Assembly: GCF_000182925.2 (NCBI RefSeq)
Contig: NC_026505.1
Span: forward strand, 2,914,001-2,978,000
Source: Neurospora crassa OR74A
Taxonomy: Eukaryota > Ascomycota > Sordariomycetes > Sordariales > Sordariaceae
Length of the DNA: 64,000 bases
Reading direction: 5' to 3'
Shown: one piece after another, positions 20,903-32,086 of the stretch
How the letters are laid out: each line of letters begins with the position of its first letter
Position numbering within the stretch: position 1 is the first letter of the stretch
Notes under the pieces: generated by a model
Told to the model about the DNA's origin: nothing
The model's database searches: none
Seen by the model: only the letters and a program-made list of their open reading frames with translations
Translations under genes and position numbers: made by a program

Positions 20903-22024
20903 GGTTATTTGGTTAACCGCCAATTGTTGAAGGTTCAATGTGGAAAAGGAGCTTAAGATGTGTGGTGCCTTGGTGCAATTTTTCATCTGTTTTGTGTGCG
21001 GGTGTGAAAAAAAAAAAGATTTTGTTGCGATGAACTGGGACGGGATTGCCGGACATGCATGCCCCTGTCGTTGATAGTGGGTCAGATTTTAGGTGGGGAT
21101 CCTAGAGGTACCTAGGTAGGTAGAGGTACCTGTAGGCGAGGTAGGGCCATGCAGGCGGATCATGACAGGGACGGTTCGGACCGCTGGGGTTGGGGAGCTG
21201 ATAGCGCTAGAACCCGCTGATCGCTGATGTACATACGCTGAAGACCTACCGCTGGTACTTTGGAGGGCGAACCTCTCTAGCACAAGAACATCCAACCTCG
21301 CATTTCCACCTTCCATCCCATCTTCCACTCCAACATCACGGATGAACGCATACCCCTTTCCGATACAAGCAGAAAATGGTCGCCCAATCTCACATTATGA
21401 AATTTACACTACTGTATTGTTCATTATCGGATATAACTCATCTGCCTCCCTGATTTGGACAATACCATTGGGGCTGACGATCGAAAAGGACGCTAGATCC
21501 ATAGCTCACGAGGTCTCTCGGCGGGACCGATCCCATTCTGCAATTCAGCTTCGAGCTAGCGACTCAGCTCATGCAAGGTCTATCAGTTGAGAACGTGATA
21601 GATGTTTGATCCAACGTCTATACACCAATGTGCTTTTACAAAAACTTTTTACTCCTCAATCTACCAAGAGTTAATGGCATAGCCGCCCCAGTTCGTTGAT
21701 CGAGGCCTCTGGCTCAGCTCCATTCATTCAAGCCACGACCTTGACATCAACCTGCAAGAAGGGCAGATCGACGCAAGATTAGCTGGCCACAAGGCTGGCT
21801 GATTTATCCACCATCGAATATGGCCTTGGAGACGTGGATATGGCGTCTATTGATAAGAATTGTGAGGGAAGGAGGAGGAAGTAAAAACAATACAAAAGCC
21901 GGTATATCCCCAGGGTCTTGTTCACTTCTCAAACAACAGAGACTTGCGAAAGTCAGATACACATCACCCACCAAATTCCTTTTACCCTTGATCCCTTTGT
22001 TCCTGGCACCCATACATACCCAAC
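20903..22024. other. Intergenic region, tRNA-Lys to amine oxidase
   Basis: No supported gene. It contains two direct copies of TAGAGGTACCT at 21103-21113 and 21121-21131, which also occurs at 49202-49212. The 82-codon frame at 21342-21590 looks spurious. The last 150 bases are the probable promoter/5' UTR of the downstream gene. Confidence 0.5.
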
Positions 22025-24186
22025 ATGGCTCAGCTACAAACCGACATCCCCCGAGACATCAACTTCCTCCTACCCGGCGGCGGCGACAGCCTACGCATCG
22101 CCTACGCCAAACACCTCCTATCAAAATTCCTGACCGAGGAGCACGCCAAACAGCACGGATGGTCCAAAGCAGAAAGCCGCCCCCTCAAGCACATCTTCAG
22201 CCCTATCCCTTCTTCCCTAGATGATCTCAAAAAGAGGGACGGCCTTTTTTCGGACGATCCAAACTCCGCGGTCTTCAAGGGCAAAATCTGCATCGTGGGC
22301 GCTGGTGTAGCTGGTTTGTTCACTGCGTTGATGCTCAAGATAGGTGGAATCTATAACTTTGATGTGGTCGAGGCGTCGGATAGGGTCGGTGGACGACTGT
22401 ATACCCATTGGTTCTCGGATAAGGAGAGCCCGGATTCGGAGCATGACTATTATGATATCGGCGCGATGAGAATTCCAGAGATCAATACTATGCAGTCGTA
22501 TGTGGCTCTCTTGCTATCTTCTCCGGCTTTTATTGAAAGGTCACTGACAATTTCTATAGTGCACTTGATCTCATCAAGTATCTCGAACTTGACGACAAGT
22601 TGGTGGACTATAACTACGTTGAGCCCACAAAGGAAGATATTGTTCCACACACGTGGTGGTACAAGAGCGAAAAGCCAGAGTAAGGATTCCGCCATTGTCT
22701 CGTTCCGACAGTGAAATACTTTGATCATGATGGACAGTCGAACTGACACTAGAACCCAATAGTTGTAAGAAGTTTGATGACGCCATCGCAAGTGTCGTAC
22801 AGAGCTTCACTCAGGCTCCAGGCAAGGCTTTCGAGGAGTACATGAGCGGAAACAACGACTATTACTCTACCCGCGCTTGGCTAATGCTTCAAGCTGATCC
22901 TAAGTAAGCGTTGAAGGAGGAAAGTTAGAACTTACCTGAATGGCCACTAAACTAACCATGTCGCTACCAGACTAACGTACGAGGAGACTGCAATGAGTGA
23001 GGCATCCGAAACCTCTACCGGTCTCTTCGACCAAGCCTTCATCGAAACCATCTTCGACTACTGCGACTTCGCTGCAGCCAGAAATGTCGAGTGGAAGCGT
23101 CTTGAAGGCGGCATGAGCCAGGTTGCCGACCGCATGAAGGAACTCATCGAGAAGCCCGACTGGCCCGTCAAGGGAGCCCCCGCGATCAAGGTCACCACCT
23201 CCCGCCCCGTAACCGTTATGTCCGAAACTGCCGACCGCTCCGCCATCAGCGTAACCACCACCTGCCCCAAGGGACAGTCTCCATCCACAACCGACTACAG
23301 CGCAGTCTTCTCCACCACCGCCATGGCCCCCCTCCGGCGCATTGACATCGAAGGCCTGCACCTCCCCGACAAGATCCTGACCGGCATCCGCTCGCTCAGC
23401 TACGACCGCGCAACCAAAGTAGCCATCAAGTTCGCCTCGCCATGGTGGACTCTGGTAGGCGGCGTCTCGTCCACAGACCTGCCCATCTCCAAGGTCGTCT
23501 ACCCGTCCTGGAACGACGGACCTGATAAGCCGGCCGTGCTGATGGTCTCATACTCCTGGGCGCAGGACGCTACCCGCATGGGCGCCTTGGTGCCGGATTA
23601 CACCAAGACTTTGCCCTCTAAAGACGACGAGGTCGTGTCCGTCTGTCTTAATGCTTTGGTGAAGCTGTTCTCCAAGGCCGATCCCCAGACCATGGCCGCC
23701 AATGTCCCGAAGCCCATCACGCTCGACTTCCTCCGGTCGCAATACGTCACGCACCATGCCTTCGCCTGGTCTCACGACCCTTGGCAGGGAGGCGCCTTTG
23801 CGCTCTTCGGACCGGGCCAGTTCAAGGACGTGTACCCGGATTTCCACAAGGCGTACTGCAATGGCAAGTTCTTCATGAGCGGCGAGGCGTTAAGCACGCA
23901 CCATGCTTGGATCAGCGGGGCGGTGGACAGTGCCTATATGAGCTTTGTGTTATTTACGACAGTGTATAAGCTGAAGGAACCGATGGTGAAAGTTAAGGAG
24001 AGCAATCTGGTGGGCGCAAGAGGAGAGAATCCGGAAGAAATTGATGAGTTCTTGTTGAGGTGGGCGGCGAAGTTGAGCGAAGGAGTTGAGGTTGAGGGGG
24101 ATCAGAATCGGGGCAGTGAACATAGGAACTATGGACCTGGTGAGGAGAAAGGGGGACTGGATGATGACTGGTGCGATTGTTGCTGA
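22025..24186 (+). CDS. FAD-dependent L-amino-acid oxidase-like amine oxidase
   Basis: Four exons: 22025-22497, 22560-22679, 22763-22903 and 22971-24186. The introns are 62, 83 and 67 bp, all at phase 2, and the product is 649 aa. The ADP-binding motif is CIVGAGVAGLFTALML (around residues 88-103), followed by VVEASDRVGGRLYTHWF, the flavin amine oxidase fingerprint, and the substrate-side DIGAMRIPE. The C-terminal FAD-contacting part (GAFALFGPGQ, then MSGEALSTHHAWISGAVDSA) is intact. Such enzymes deaminate L-amino acids to 2-oxo acids, releasing ammonia and H2O2, and in fungi serve nitrogen scavenging. No signal peptide or PTS1 is seen; the tail ends DDDWCDCC. The exact substrate cannot be told from sequence. 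A dedicated phenylalanine or lysine oxidase is possible. Confidence 0.85.
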
Positions 24187-24808
24187 GATGTACCTATCGA
24201 TAGCTGTGAAGGTTAGCTGATGTTATCAGGTGGCTCATCAATTAGCACGAAGTTGATGATCATGGTATCCTGCCTCCCCTCTTCTGTGTGTAGGCCAAGA
24301 ATAGCGGGGCAGTTACGATAGCTCATTTTTTCCACCTCGTTGTCGTGATCATATGGACAATCTCGATCGATCTACGTACTACTTCCTTTGACTGTCTGTT
24401 AGTGAGTGTAGATCATGGTTCTTAGTGTGAAAGATTGCGGCAAAGCATGCGGCAGTTCATCCGGAGTGTCAAAATGAGTTCTTGTTCAGGAAAGTGGTGA
24501 TGTCATCACCGGCCCCACTTTTATAGCTGTACCTGGAGCTAACGTCACGACCTGATGATCGAGGATGTTCCCCCTCAGTCTCGACCGGTGTAGGACAGTA
24601 GTGACGTTAACGAACTCCCGTTGAGGAAACATCAAAAAGTCAATTACTACCTCCTTGCGTATTCACCCCTCTTCTCATCTCCAACCTCCAAACCATCTCA
24701 GGATTCCCTAACCAGAGACCAAACACACTAACAATCACTACCACTTACACCACCACCAACCACTACCTACAAGAAACAAAACAACAACAACAAACACCAC
24801 AAGGCAAC
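24187..24808. promoter_or_regulatory. Intergenic region, promoter of the short-chain dehydrogenase gene
   Basis: No gene. It contains two dyad elements resembling bZIP/CRE sites, listed separately. The final 110 bases before ATG are strongly A/C-rich (5' UTR-like). Confidence 0.5.
24496..24609. promoter_or_regulatory. Candidate bZIP/CRE-like dyads upstream of the SDR gene
   Basis: GGTGATGTCATCACC (24496-24510) has 6-bp inverted arms around GTC. Separately, TAACGTCAC (24540-24548) and its exact reverse complement GTGACGTTA (24601-24609) face each other. Both contain TGACGT- or TGATGTCA-type half-sites. They lie 200-310 bp before the start codon. Function is inferred from sequence only. Confidence 0.35.
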
Positions 24809-25887
24809 ATGCAGTCCATCCTCCAAAAAGCCACCGGCATTGGCCCCAAGCCTGTCCAGCCCACCGACCTCAACGGCCGCGTAGCTGTCGTGACCGGCGG
24901 CGCCTTCGGCATCGGCTTTGAAGTTTCTCGCGCCCTCGCCAATGCCGGCTGCCGTGTTATTATGGTGAACCGCAAGGAAGAGCAAGGCGACGATGCCAAA
25001 GCCACCATCACGGCCGAGACCCCCGGCGCAGTCGTTGAATGGCGCGAATGCGACATGGGCAACCTCTCACAGGTTCGCTCCGTTTTCTCGGAGCTGCGCG
25101 AGCAGCTCGACCGGCTCGATTTCCTGGTTCTGTCGGCAGGCATCAACACGAACCAGTACGGACTGGACGCGGACGGGATCGATCGGCACTTTGGTGTGAA
25201 CTACTTGGGACAGTATTATGTGGTCAACCAGCTCTACCCGGTGCTGAAGAAGACGAGCAAGTTGCCGAATACCCCCGCGCCGAGGGTGGTGTTTGAGGCG
25301 AGCGAGATGCATCGGGCGGCGCCGAGCGCAGTGCATTTTGCTAGTCTCGATGAGATCAATAACCCGGACTTGGGACCGACGGAGTTGTACGGGAGGACCA
25401 AGTTGGCGATGATTCTGTTTGCCAAGTACGGGCTGGCGGAGAAGGTGATTAAGAAGAACGGAGACAATATCTATGCGGCTTCGGTGCATCCTGGTGCAGT
25501 AAGTTTATTCCTTCTCTCGCATCAGAAACATTGCCTCTGTTGATATCGGCTTGCTAACGTGGAATACAATAACAGGTCAACACCGCCATGCAACAACAAT
25601 GGAAGGACGCCTACCCCGGCATCACCGGCAAGCTTCTCACATGGGCCACACTGGCCTTTGGCCGTGATGTGAAGCAGGGGTCTTATAGTGCCTTGTGGGC
25701 GCTTACTGACCCCAAGATCGAGGAACAGAACTTGAACGGATGGTACTTCAGTGACCCCGACCAGCCTGGCAAGGAGACTTCCCAGGCTTCCGACCCCGTT
25801 CTGGGTCAGGCTCTCTGGGATCTGAGCGAGCGTATCATCAAGGATAAGCTTGGCGAGGATGCTTTGGTTGACTGGTACTCTGCTTAA
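24809..25887 (+). CDS. Short-chain dehydrogenase/reductase
   Basis: Two exons, 24809-25498 and 25576-25887, with a 77-bp intron in phase 0; 333 aa. The Rossmann motif is VVTGGAFGIGFEV (TGxxxGxG, about residues 30-42), with NRKEEQ after strand 2 indicating NADP preference by the Arg. Further motifs are the CDMGNL loop, the LSAGIN (NAG-like) motif and the catalytic YGRTK (Tyr-x3-Lys, about residue 200). The SDR catalytic Ser would fall in FEASEMH. The closest general group is the retinol dehydrogenase/WWOX-like fungal SDRs of about 330 aa. Substrate is unknown. There is no targeting signal. The gene lies tandem to the amine oxidase, but nothing else suggests a shared pathway. Confidence 0.85.
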
Positions 25888-26396
25888 AGTACCTACACGT
25901 CAAAGGGGAGGATGAAGAGTGATCACTTTCTTGTAACGACGACATGACCTAGAGATTACCTGCCTTAACTTGATAGCAAGCAAATAAGCATTTGAGTTTA
26001 CAACATTTGATCTTTTCGCCGTTTTGGTAATCATAATGTCTAGATAAAAAATTACTGGCCCTATCATGGTCAGTGACGACATTTTGGGTCAGATGAAGTG
26101 AAGCCCTTTGGGCTGGCTCGTCTCTCATGGAAGGCAATCTTTACAAATGTCGAAATTGTTTCTTTTGGACCCATCGTGCTGTACTAGCAAAGCTGGTATG
26201 GGTTGGCAATATCTGATGTAAGTCTCTAGTGATCCCAATCAATCAAATTCTTCCCACCAGACTTTTTAGTCATTGTCCATATGCTATGTTTCTTGTGTAA
26301 TCTCTCCCAAAGCCTATCCTCCATAACTCCCATGCCTAAATGTGCAAACCGTGTCGTCGTAATCATTATAGCAAACTTCGAACGAATCCCAACTAA
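25888..26396. other. Convergent 3' intergenic region
   Basis: 509 bp between the stops of the SDR gene and the SMP-domain gene. Nothing beyond probable 3' UTRs. Confidence 0.5.
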
Positions 26397-26866
26397 TTAG
26401 GACTCCTCCTTGGTCTCGGACATAAGTCTCTCGTTCTTGTCGGCGATCGACTGAATCGTGGCGGCAGTCGATCCCTTGGGGGGACGGTGACCAAGAAGAC
26501 GTGCCTGTAGGGAAGCCCAAACCGGTTAGATTTGCTACCGCAGCGGTGATGATATGGTGCTGGTTCATTGAAAAGGGAAAAAAAACACACCTCGGCGCTC
26601 TCAACAGCAGCCGCATCCTCTCTGGTGACCTCGTTGACGGGCTTGTGAGACACCTCGCTGGCCACCTCAATGAAGTGCTCCTGCTTGGCCTTCAAGCTCT
26701 GCGCCGTCGCGGCAACTCCGCCCGCAATAGGTCCACGACCGTCCGTCAGCTCAGCCTCCGTCTTGGCGATCTTTGAAACCTCATCGGTGGTGATGGGGTG
26801 GCCCTCAACAGCACGCTGCTGGAGCTCCTCACGCGAGGGAAGTTGCTGTTGCTCGGTGGTGCTCAT
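26397..26866 (-). CDS. Small SMP (seed maturation protein)-domain protein
   Basis: Two exons on the minus strand, 26866-26591 and 26504-26397, with an 86-bp intron (donor GTGTGT); 127 aa. The junction rebuilds VESAEARLLGHRPPKGSTAA, which is continuous with the family pattern. The sequence resembles PF04927, the SMP domain of LEA-type seed proteins: a first copy around ITTDEVSKIAKTEAELTDGR and a better second one, VTREDAAAVESAEARLLG followed by IQSIADKNE. Such hydrophilic proteins are linked to desiccation tolerance in plants, and fungal members are mostly uncharacterised. The product is Gln/Glu/Ala-rich with no signal peptide. It lies between metabolic genes and, with the con-6 gene 1.2 kb away, may be spore-associated (inference). 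Confidence 0.78.
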
Positions 26867-28024
26867 GTTGGTGTCTGGTGATTGATCGCTGCTGTGTTGT
26901 CGTTGATTGGCGTCACAGTCACGTCCGTTGTTGGTGCTTGTGAAGCCTTCTGTATCTCAGTCGGAAGTGTATGTTTGTGTTGCGGTGTTGGGGCTGCGAG
27001 ATAGAGGTGGCGGTGGTGGTGGAGGACTGGAAGTTGTGTTGCTGGGTGGGCGGGAGCTGAAATAGTCACGTCTGGGGACCAGTGGTAAATGAAGTCGGCG
27101 TGGTGTACTGTGGATTAAAGGGAAGGTGCTCGTATTATTTGATCTGGTTGTTCTGTCCTCGGTGAGTGGCACGGATGGGCTCTTTCCATCTCACGTAGTG
27201 GACAAACGGGCTGGGGTTGACCGGCTGTCAAGATTCCCAGAGAAGTGACGCTAACAGATTTGGCCAACAGTTTGCATGATATTCGTTAGTAGATGACTGA
27301 ACTAACAGTTACAACTAACTTGTTTGGGGGCTTCCTTCCCGTTTGAAGAGAAATTCGATGGCCTTGATGACGTCTGAATCGGCGATGAGTACCCTGATCT
27401 GATGCGATTGCCCTTGCCTGCGGGGGTTTCTGGAAGCTGTTGAGCCACTGATCTTGAAGTTGTTTGTTGATCACTTTCCCTGCTGGTCGGTGGGCGACTT
27501 CTCTCAAACCCAACACTACACGCAATCGGTCACTGAATATCACCGCATGGGTTTTCAAACGAGAAAGGAACGGACCGGATCTTGGCCCGAATGTTTCATA
27601 CCATGGACAGGACAGACACTAACGGGAAGCCGCCGTAGGCAATGAACCGCGGCTCCGAATGTTCTGCTCCGTGCCGTGCAAGCCGGGAAAAGGGGAGCGG
27701 GATGGAGCCTTGGCGTTCCGGTTTACACTACTACCTCATGTCCGCCGTGTGAGATGCAAGAACGGTCACTGCCATTCAACCGCACCTACCTACATCTTTT
27801 CTTTCACAAACGATCGATGAAAGGAAGGAACTGAATCAATAGAATTTGATTGCATTCATTCCGTCGTTTCTGAATTTCACTTTTGGTGGGTAGGTGTAAC
27901 GAACATGACATAATGCCTCGATGTTGTTGACTTCTCCATATGCCTTGAAACCCTCCTTGACTTTCTTGACTCCTTAGGTAACCTCCCAGGTCCAGAACGA
28001 ACATTGTTGAGTAGCAGAAATGAT
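26867..28024. other. Intergenic region between SMP and con-6 genes
   Basis: 1.16 kb with no supported gene. Most of it should be the SMP-gene promoter, because both neighbours are on the minus strand. Short frames at 27286-27645 carry no recognisable content. Confidence 0.5.
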
Positions 28025-28511
28025 TTAGTCCATGGACTCTCCAAGATCTTGCAGCTTCTTGCGATCCTTCTCCTTGGCCTTCTCCGACACGTTGGGGTTA
28101 TTGATTGCTGCCTTTAGTCCGCGGATGCTATGCGAAACATACTTGTCAGCTACCGTACATCTCGGTTTTCTGACTTTGTTTGTGTGGGTGGATCGGGACT
28201 GACACGTTTCCTCTGTCCTTTCCTTCAAGATTTGCAGACGTGGATGACTCGGTTTTGGAGCCGGTGGAAGCATTATGAGAACCCGTCGACTTGCTACGAC
28301 CCTTCTTGGCAGTAGACGACGAAGAACCAAGCTTGCTCGAGGAAAATTCTTCGAGAACTTCCTCCTCTGCAATATCTGCGCTATGCCCTTCAGGCATGTG
28401 AGTTCCGAACTCACTTTCCAAAATCTCGCGATCGCGCTGCTTGGCCTGCTCGGATACGCGCGGATTGTTGATGGCAGCCTTGAGGCCGCGCTCACGGTTT
28501 CCAGGGTCCAT
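28025..28511 (-). CDS. Conidiation-specific protein 6 (con-6) family protein
   Basis: Two exons on the minus strand, 28511-28204 and 28127-28025, with a 76-bp intron; 136 aa. The donor is GTCAGT rather than the nearby GTGTCA, because only GTCAGT gives phase 2 and restores the second repeat as NVIRGLKAAINNPNVSEKAK. Two con-6 repeats (PF10346) are present: RERGLKAAINNPRVSEQAK at the N-terminus and the one above at the C-terminus. They are separated by a Ser/Thr/Lys-rich hydrophilic linker. Con-6 proteins accumulate in conidia and are regulated by development and light in Neurospora. The biochemical role is unknown. There is no signal peptide. Confidence 0.87.
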
Positions 28512-29158
28512 CTTTGTTAAGTAATAGGTGGTAGTAGCTATCGGTCTGGCGTACAACAGTGGAAAAAAGGGCTTCGGATTCAAGGGGGAGGGGCTCCTAA
28601 GCATTAGATGGCAGCGACGATGAATCGGACTGTCCTGTCTTCGTACCAGTCAAGAGCTGCTTGGGTGGTGGAAGATGCAGGAGCAAACAGGATCATGCGC
28701 GCACACTCTGGCGCTTCTTGGATCTTTCAAGCACTTTCCCTCATGCAGGGCCCTTTTTTCTTCTTCTTTTTACTTATCATACTGTAATGTACTTTTCCGC
28801 AGTGACGGGCGTTTGACGTTATGCTCCCCTCGCTTTCCGGAAAAGACTCCGTGCTTGCGCGGGGGCAGTGCACCAACTTGACATCACATGCCTGTCAAAT
28901 GTCTAAAGAACATCAGATGACCATCTGGAGGTACGTCCCTACCCTACAATCCATCGTAAAGTCAGTCTCCGTTAAATTACTTTTCCAAAGCAGTGGGAAG
29001 CCCCTTGCAATGTGGTGTTCCTCATCAACTTCCCGATTCATCTTTGTCATGATGTTTCATGATGTACCCATATCTAAGCCACGGGAAAAAGAAAACCACG
29101 TCCAACGTGTTTACAGTTTGCTGTGAAGATGGTGGTGCATTCTAGACCCCTGTCTTTC
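28512..29158. other. Intergenic region, con-6 promoter and esterase-gene 3' flank
   Basis: 647 bp, no supported gene. Both neighbours are on the minus strand. Confidence 0.5.
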
Positions 29159-30740
29159 TCATAACCCGAAAGGCCATGTCTCATCAAACTCAAGCGGCCC
29201 AGGAGGTTGATGAACCTCCAACGCACCCACCTCTTCAGTCTCATCAAAGTAAGCAATGCCATCAAGCTGCTCAGGCAATACAGCAAACGAGTAATGTGAC
29301 TGTCGCTCCGTCGCGGGAGCATAGATGACCCCAATGAACCTCTCCAGTCTTTTCTCCACCAAAGCTTCCCTCAACGCCTTGTCGCAGTGCTTTGTCCTCA
29401 GGTCTAGCACAAAGTTTTTGATACCGGTATCATGCATCAGCCTCTCATAACTGTTGGGCAAGGCTGGTTTGACATGCATAACACTCATGTCTCCATCCCA
29501 ACGTTTGGCGGCGGCAACCTTACCCGTGTATCCCAGGCAGCCGATGGCCAAAGCCTTCTTACCATAAGCCTCCTTGCACAGCTGTCCCACGTTGAGTTCA
29601 TCCGCGGACCAGCTCATACTCGTAGCGCGGGCATCTCCAATGTGGCTGTTGTGCGCCCACACAATTGCCTTTGAGTGGGAGCCGCGATGGTCGAGGATGC
29701 GCTGGAGGGTTTCGAACATGTGTGTATCGCGGAGATTCCAGGATTCATCGCGTGCGTAATACATGGCTCTATAGTAGTGTTCGGCATCTGGTGAGTGTCA
29801 AGTCAGTAACAGATCTGATAACCCGCAACCGCAAGAAGAACTGACCTTTTACCAATCTCGCATTCTGTTCTCCTCCGTGAAATTCCTCTCCATCCCACTT
29901 TGCCCGTTCGTACTCGAGCCGTTTACTTAGCAAATTCTGCAGCACCTGGACCACATCTTCCTCATAACCTTTGAAACCCTTTCCCCCGGATACCAGCGTC
30001 TCCAGTCCGTATTCGTGCGGATCTTCAGACCAGTCAAGCAGCCTAGAGTAGCACCGTTTTGCGGTCTCCGCCATGTCCTTGTCCACCTCTTCCAAATAAG
30101 CAATGACGGCCCGCATGGATGCGCCCATGCTGTACAGATCCAGCCCGTAGAATCCAGTCGCCTCCTTCTTCATATCTTTCCCTTTGTTCCAACACCTCAG
30201 CCACTCGACAAAGTCATGCGTTTCCTTGTTCCGCCACATCCACCGTGGGAACCGCATGAAGCTCGGTTCTCTCCCTGCGCGCCGCGCTTCGGCTTCGGAC
30301 TCGATCGTTGCTCGTGGGCCCGGCCCTGGGCGCCGACGGACATATCGGTCAATGGACTCGGCGTCAGGCCAATCGGCTTCGCAGGCGACTATATTGTAGC
30401 TATGGTGTTCGATCATGTAGCGTGTGAGCGCGGCGCGGAACGCGTAGAACTCGGAAGTGCCGTGAGACGCATCGCCAATTAGCAATACCTTGGCGGAGCT
30501 GAAGGAGTCGAAGTATCGAAAAATGTCCTTCTTGGGGTCGTCTAGGGCTTCGGAGAGCGAGGGAAAAGGATGGACATGTCTTCGGAGAAGCTCAAGTGGT
30601 GATGCGGGAGGCTGAGGTGTCGACTGTCTGGAGAAGTGCATGGGAGTATGGCTCCGGCTGAGGCTCTCGACTCCGTCCAGGTGTAAGTGCGCGGCGGCGC
30701 TGTCAGTGATTGAGGACATCCTGTCCCTGAATTTGTGCAT
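29159..30740 (-). CDS. Erythromycin-esterase family protein
   Basis: Two exons on the minus strand, 30740-29846 and 29787-29159, with a 58-bp intron (donor GTCAGT). The junction gives RLVKDAEHYYRAM in frame; 507 aa from this start. The frame runs 52 codons further up to 30896, and another Met lies at 30719. The 30740 start is preferred because the CACTTACCACAAAG just before it looks like intron or UTR. PF05139 blocks are visible: LIGDASHGTSEFY, ACEADWPD, FYGLDLYSM and VWAHNSHIGD, which include the conserved His and Glu residues of EreB-like enzymes. Bacterial members hydrolyse macrolide lactones. The fungal function is unknown and drug inactivation should not be assumed. Confidence 0.85.
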
Positions 30741-32086
30741 TCTTTGTGGTAAGTGGTTGCCTTGATGTCTAGGTGAAGAAGGGATGTGATGAAAAGATAC
30801 TTGGTGGTATAAAGGGAACACTGCTCGGGAGCATCTTCGAGCACGTAGAGGCGGCGAAAGGGAGATTCTCTCGAGATTCATTTCATTTACCTTCAAGCAG
30901 GGGCAAAACTGCCTACCTAACTAATTACGGACGAGAAGGGATCCCCTAATGTTAATCCCAGGATACCCAGTCCATGGCGAAAACCACCGCGGGGGAAGTT
31001 CTCATGACTTGGGACGATGAGAAGCAAATGAACGTTGTGACGACAATATGACGCTCATTGATCACATACGCATGTGAGTAAGCCATAGGTTGCCCGCGAG
31101 GGAGGCGTTCGAATCCATTGAATCTGAAGACTTTGACATAATGGTGCGGAGATGTTCGAAAAGGTTAGGGCGCCTAGGCTACGATGAAGCAATGGACCGT
31201 ATGCGAAGGGGGATGGATGGGGTCTCACGAACTCTTCCCGCGAGCCTCTTTGGCTTACAACGGTATTTCGTGACATGTACTGTAAGAGTTGTTACCGACT
31301 ATTCTTAAATGCTTGATTTCACAACCGTTTGAAATAGGACATAGATGAGCTGCTTGGCCAATGTTTCACAGCTCTTGAATAATTTGAATACTTTTGGACG
31401 TTTGGGAATCCGGACGCTTCGTGGCCGGGACAGTCAATTGACGGTGATTGCAATGCATGACCAAATCGACCGTACGTCGTGAGCTACTTATCGAAGTGTC
31501 CCAGTACTTACGTACTGTACAGATGTGAGAGAGAGAAGGGGGGGGGGGGGGGGGGGGGGGGGGCCTTGAGAAGGAAAAGCATGAAATCGGGACGTACTTA
31601 CTGGTGGCACAGGGGCAGGAAGGAGAAGGGAAGGAATGGAACGGAACGGGCAAGATTTTCATGGGACCTTCCTCCAGAGTCTCGGGTACGGTCCCTGCCC
31701 GAGCTTCCTTCCCGTCACCAGCAAGGTTCTCACGTACGCCTAAGCCTGCAGCAATGAGTCTAGACTTGCTTGCATGCCACCATGTTATTTCCTAACTTGG
31801 CAATGTCAACCCGAGGAAGATCGAAAATAGCGTAAAGTCAACTCATACCTTTTGATTCACAAAAGCGACCAACACAGACGACCAGCTGCAGTTGTTCTTT
31901 CCGTTGTTCATGCAGTCACTGCTGTGTGCATATGACATCATGGATCCTTATCAGTTGCCGGCCATACGCTGATAAGACCTCCCCAGTTCTCACACGGGTT
32001 GGAGGAGCATCGACGACAAGACATTTTCAACACAATCTCAATCACCCTACTGAATTCGAACCTCTCGTCCTTTACAAATTTCAGTC
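30741..32086. promoter_or_regulatory. Divergent intergenic region, esterase-family gene / PEBP gene
   Basis: 1.35 kb between divergent genes. It carries a run of 26 G at 31538-31563, with the 6-bp-armed palindrome CAGTACTTACGTACTG at 31502-31517 just upstream. No supported gene. Confidence 0.5.
31538..31563 (+). repeat. Homopolymer of 26 G
   Basis: An uninterrupted G-run preceded by GAGAGAGA purine repeats. It can form G-quadruplex structures and its length may be affected by sequencing or assembly error. Confidence 0.85.

Noticed and set aside
22025-25887. Amine oxidase and SDR as a two-gene metabolic cluster
   Set aside because: Only adjacency supports it; neighbours are unrelated and promoters are separate.
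31100-31125. GTTCGAATCC resembling a tRNA B box
   Set aside because: No T-stem pairing, A box or acceptor stem around it.
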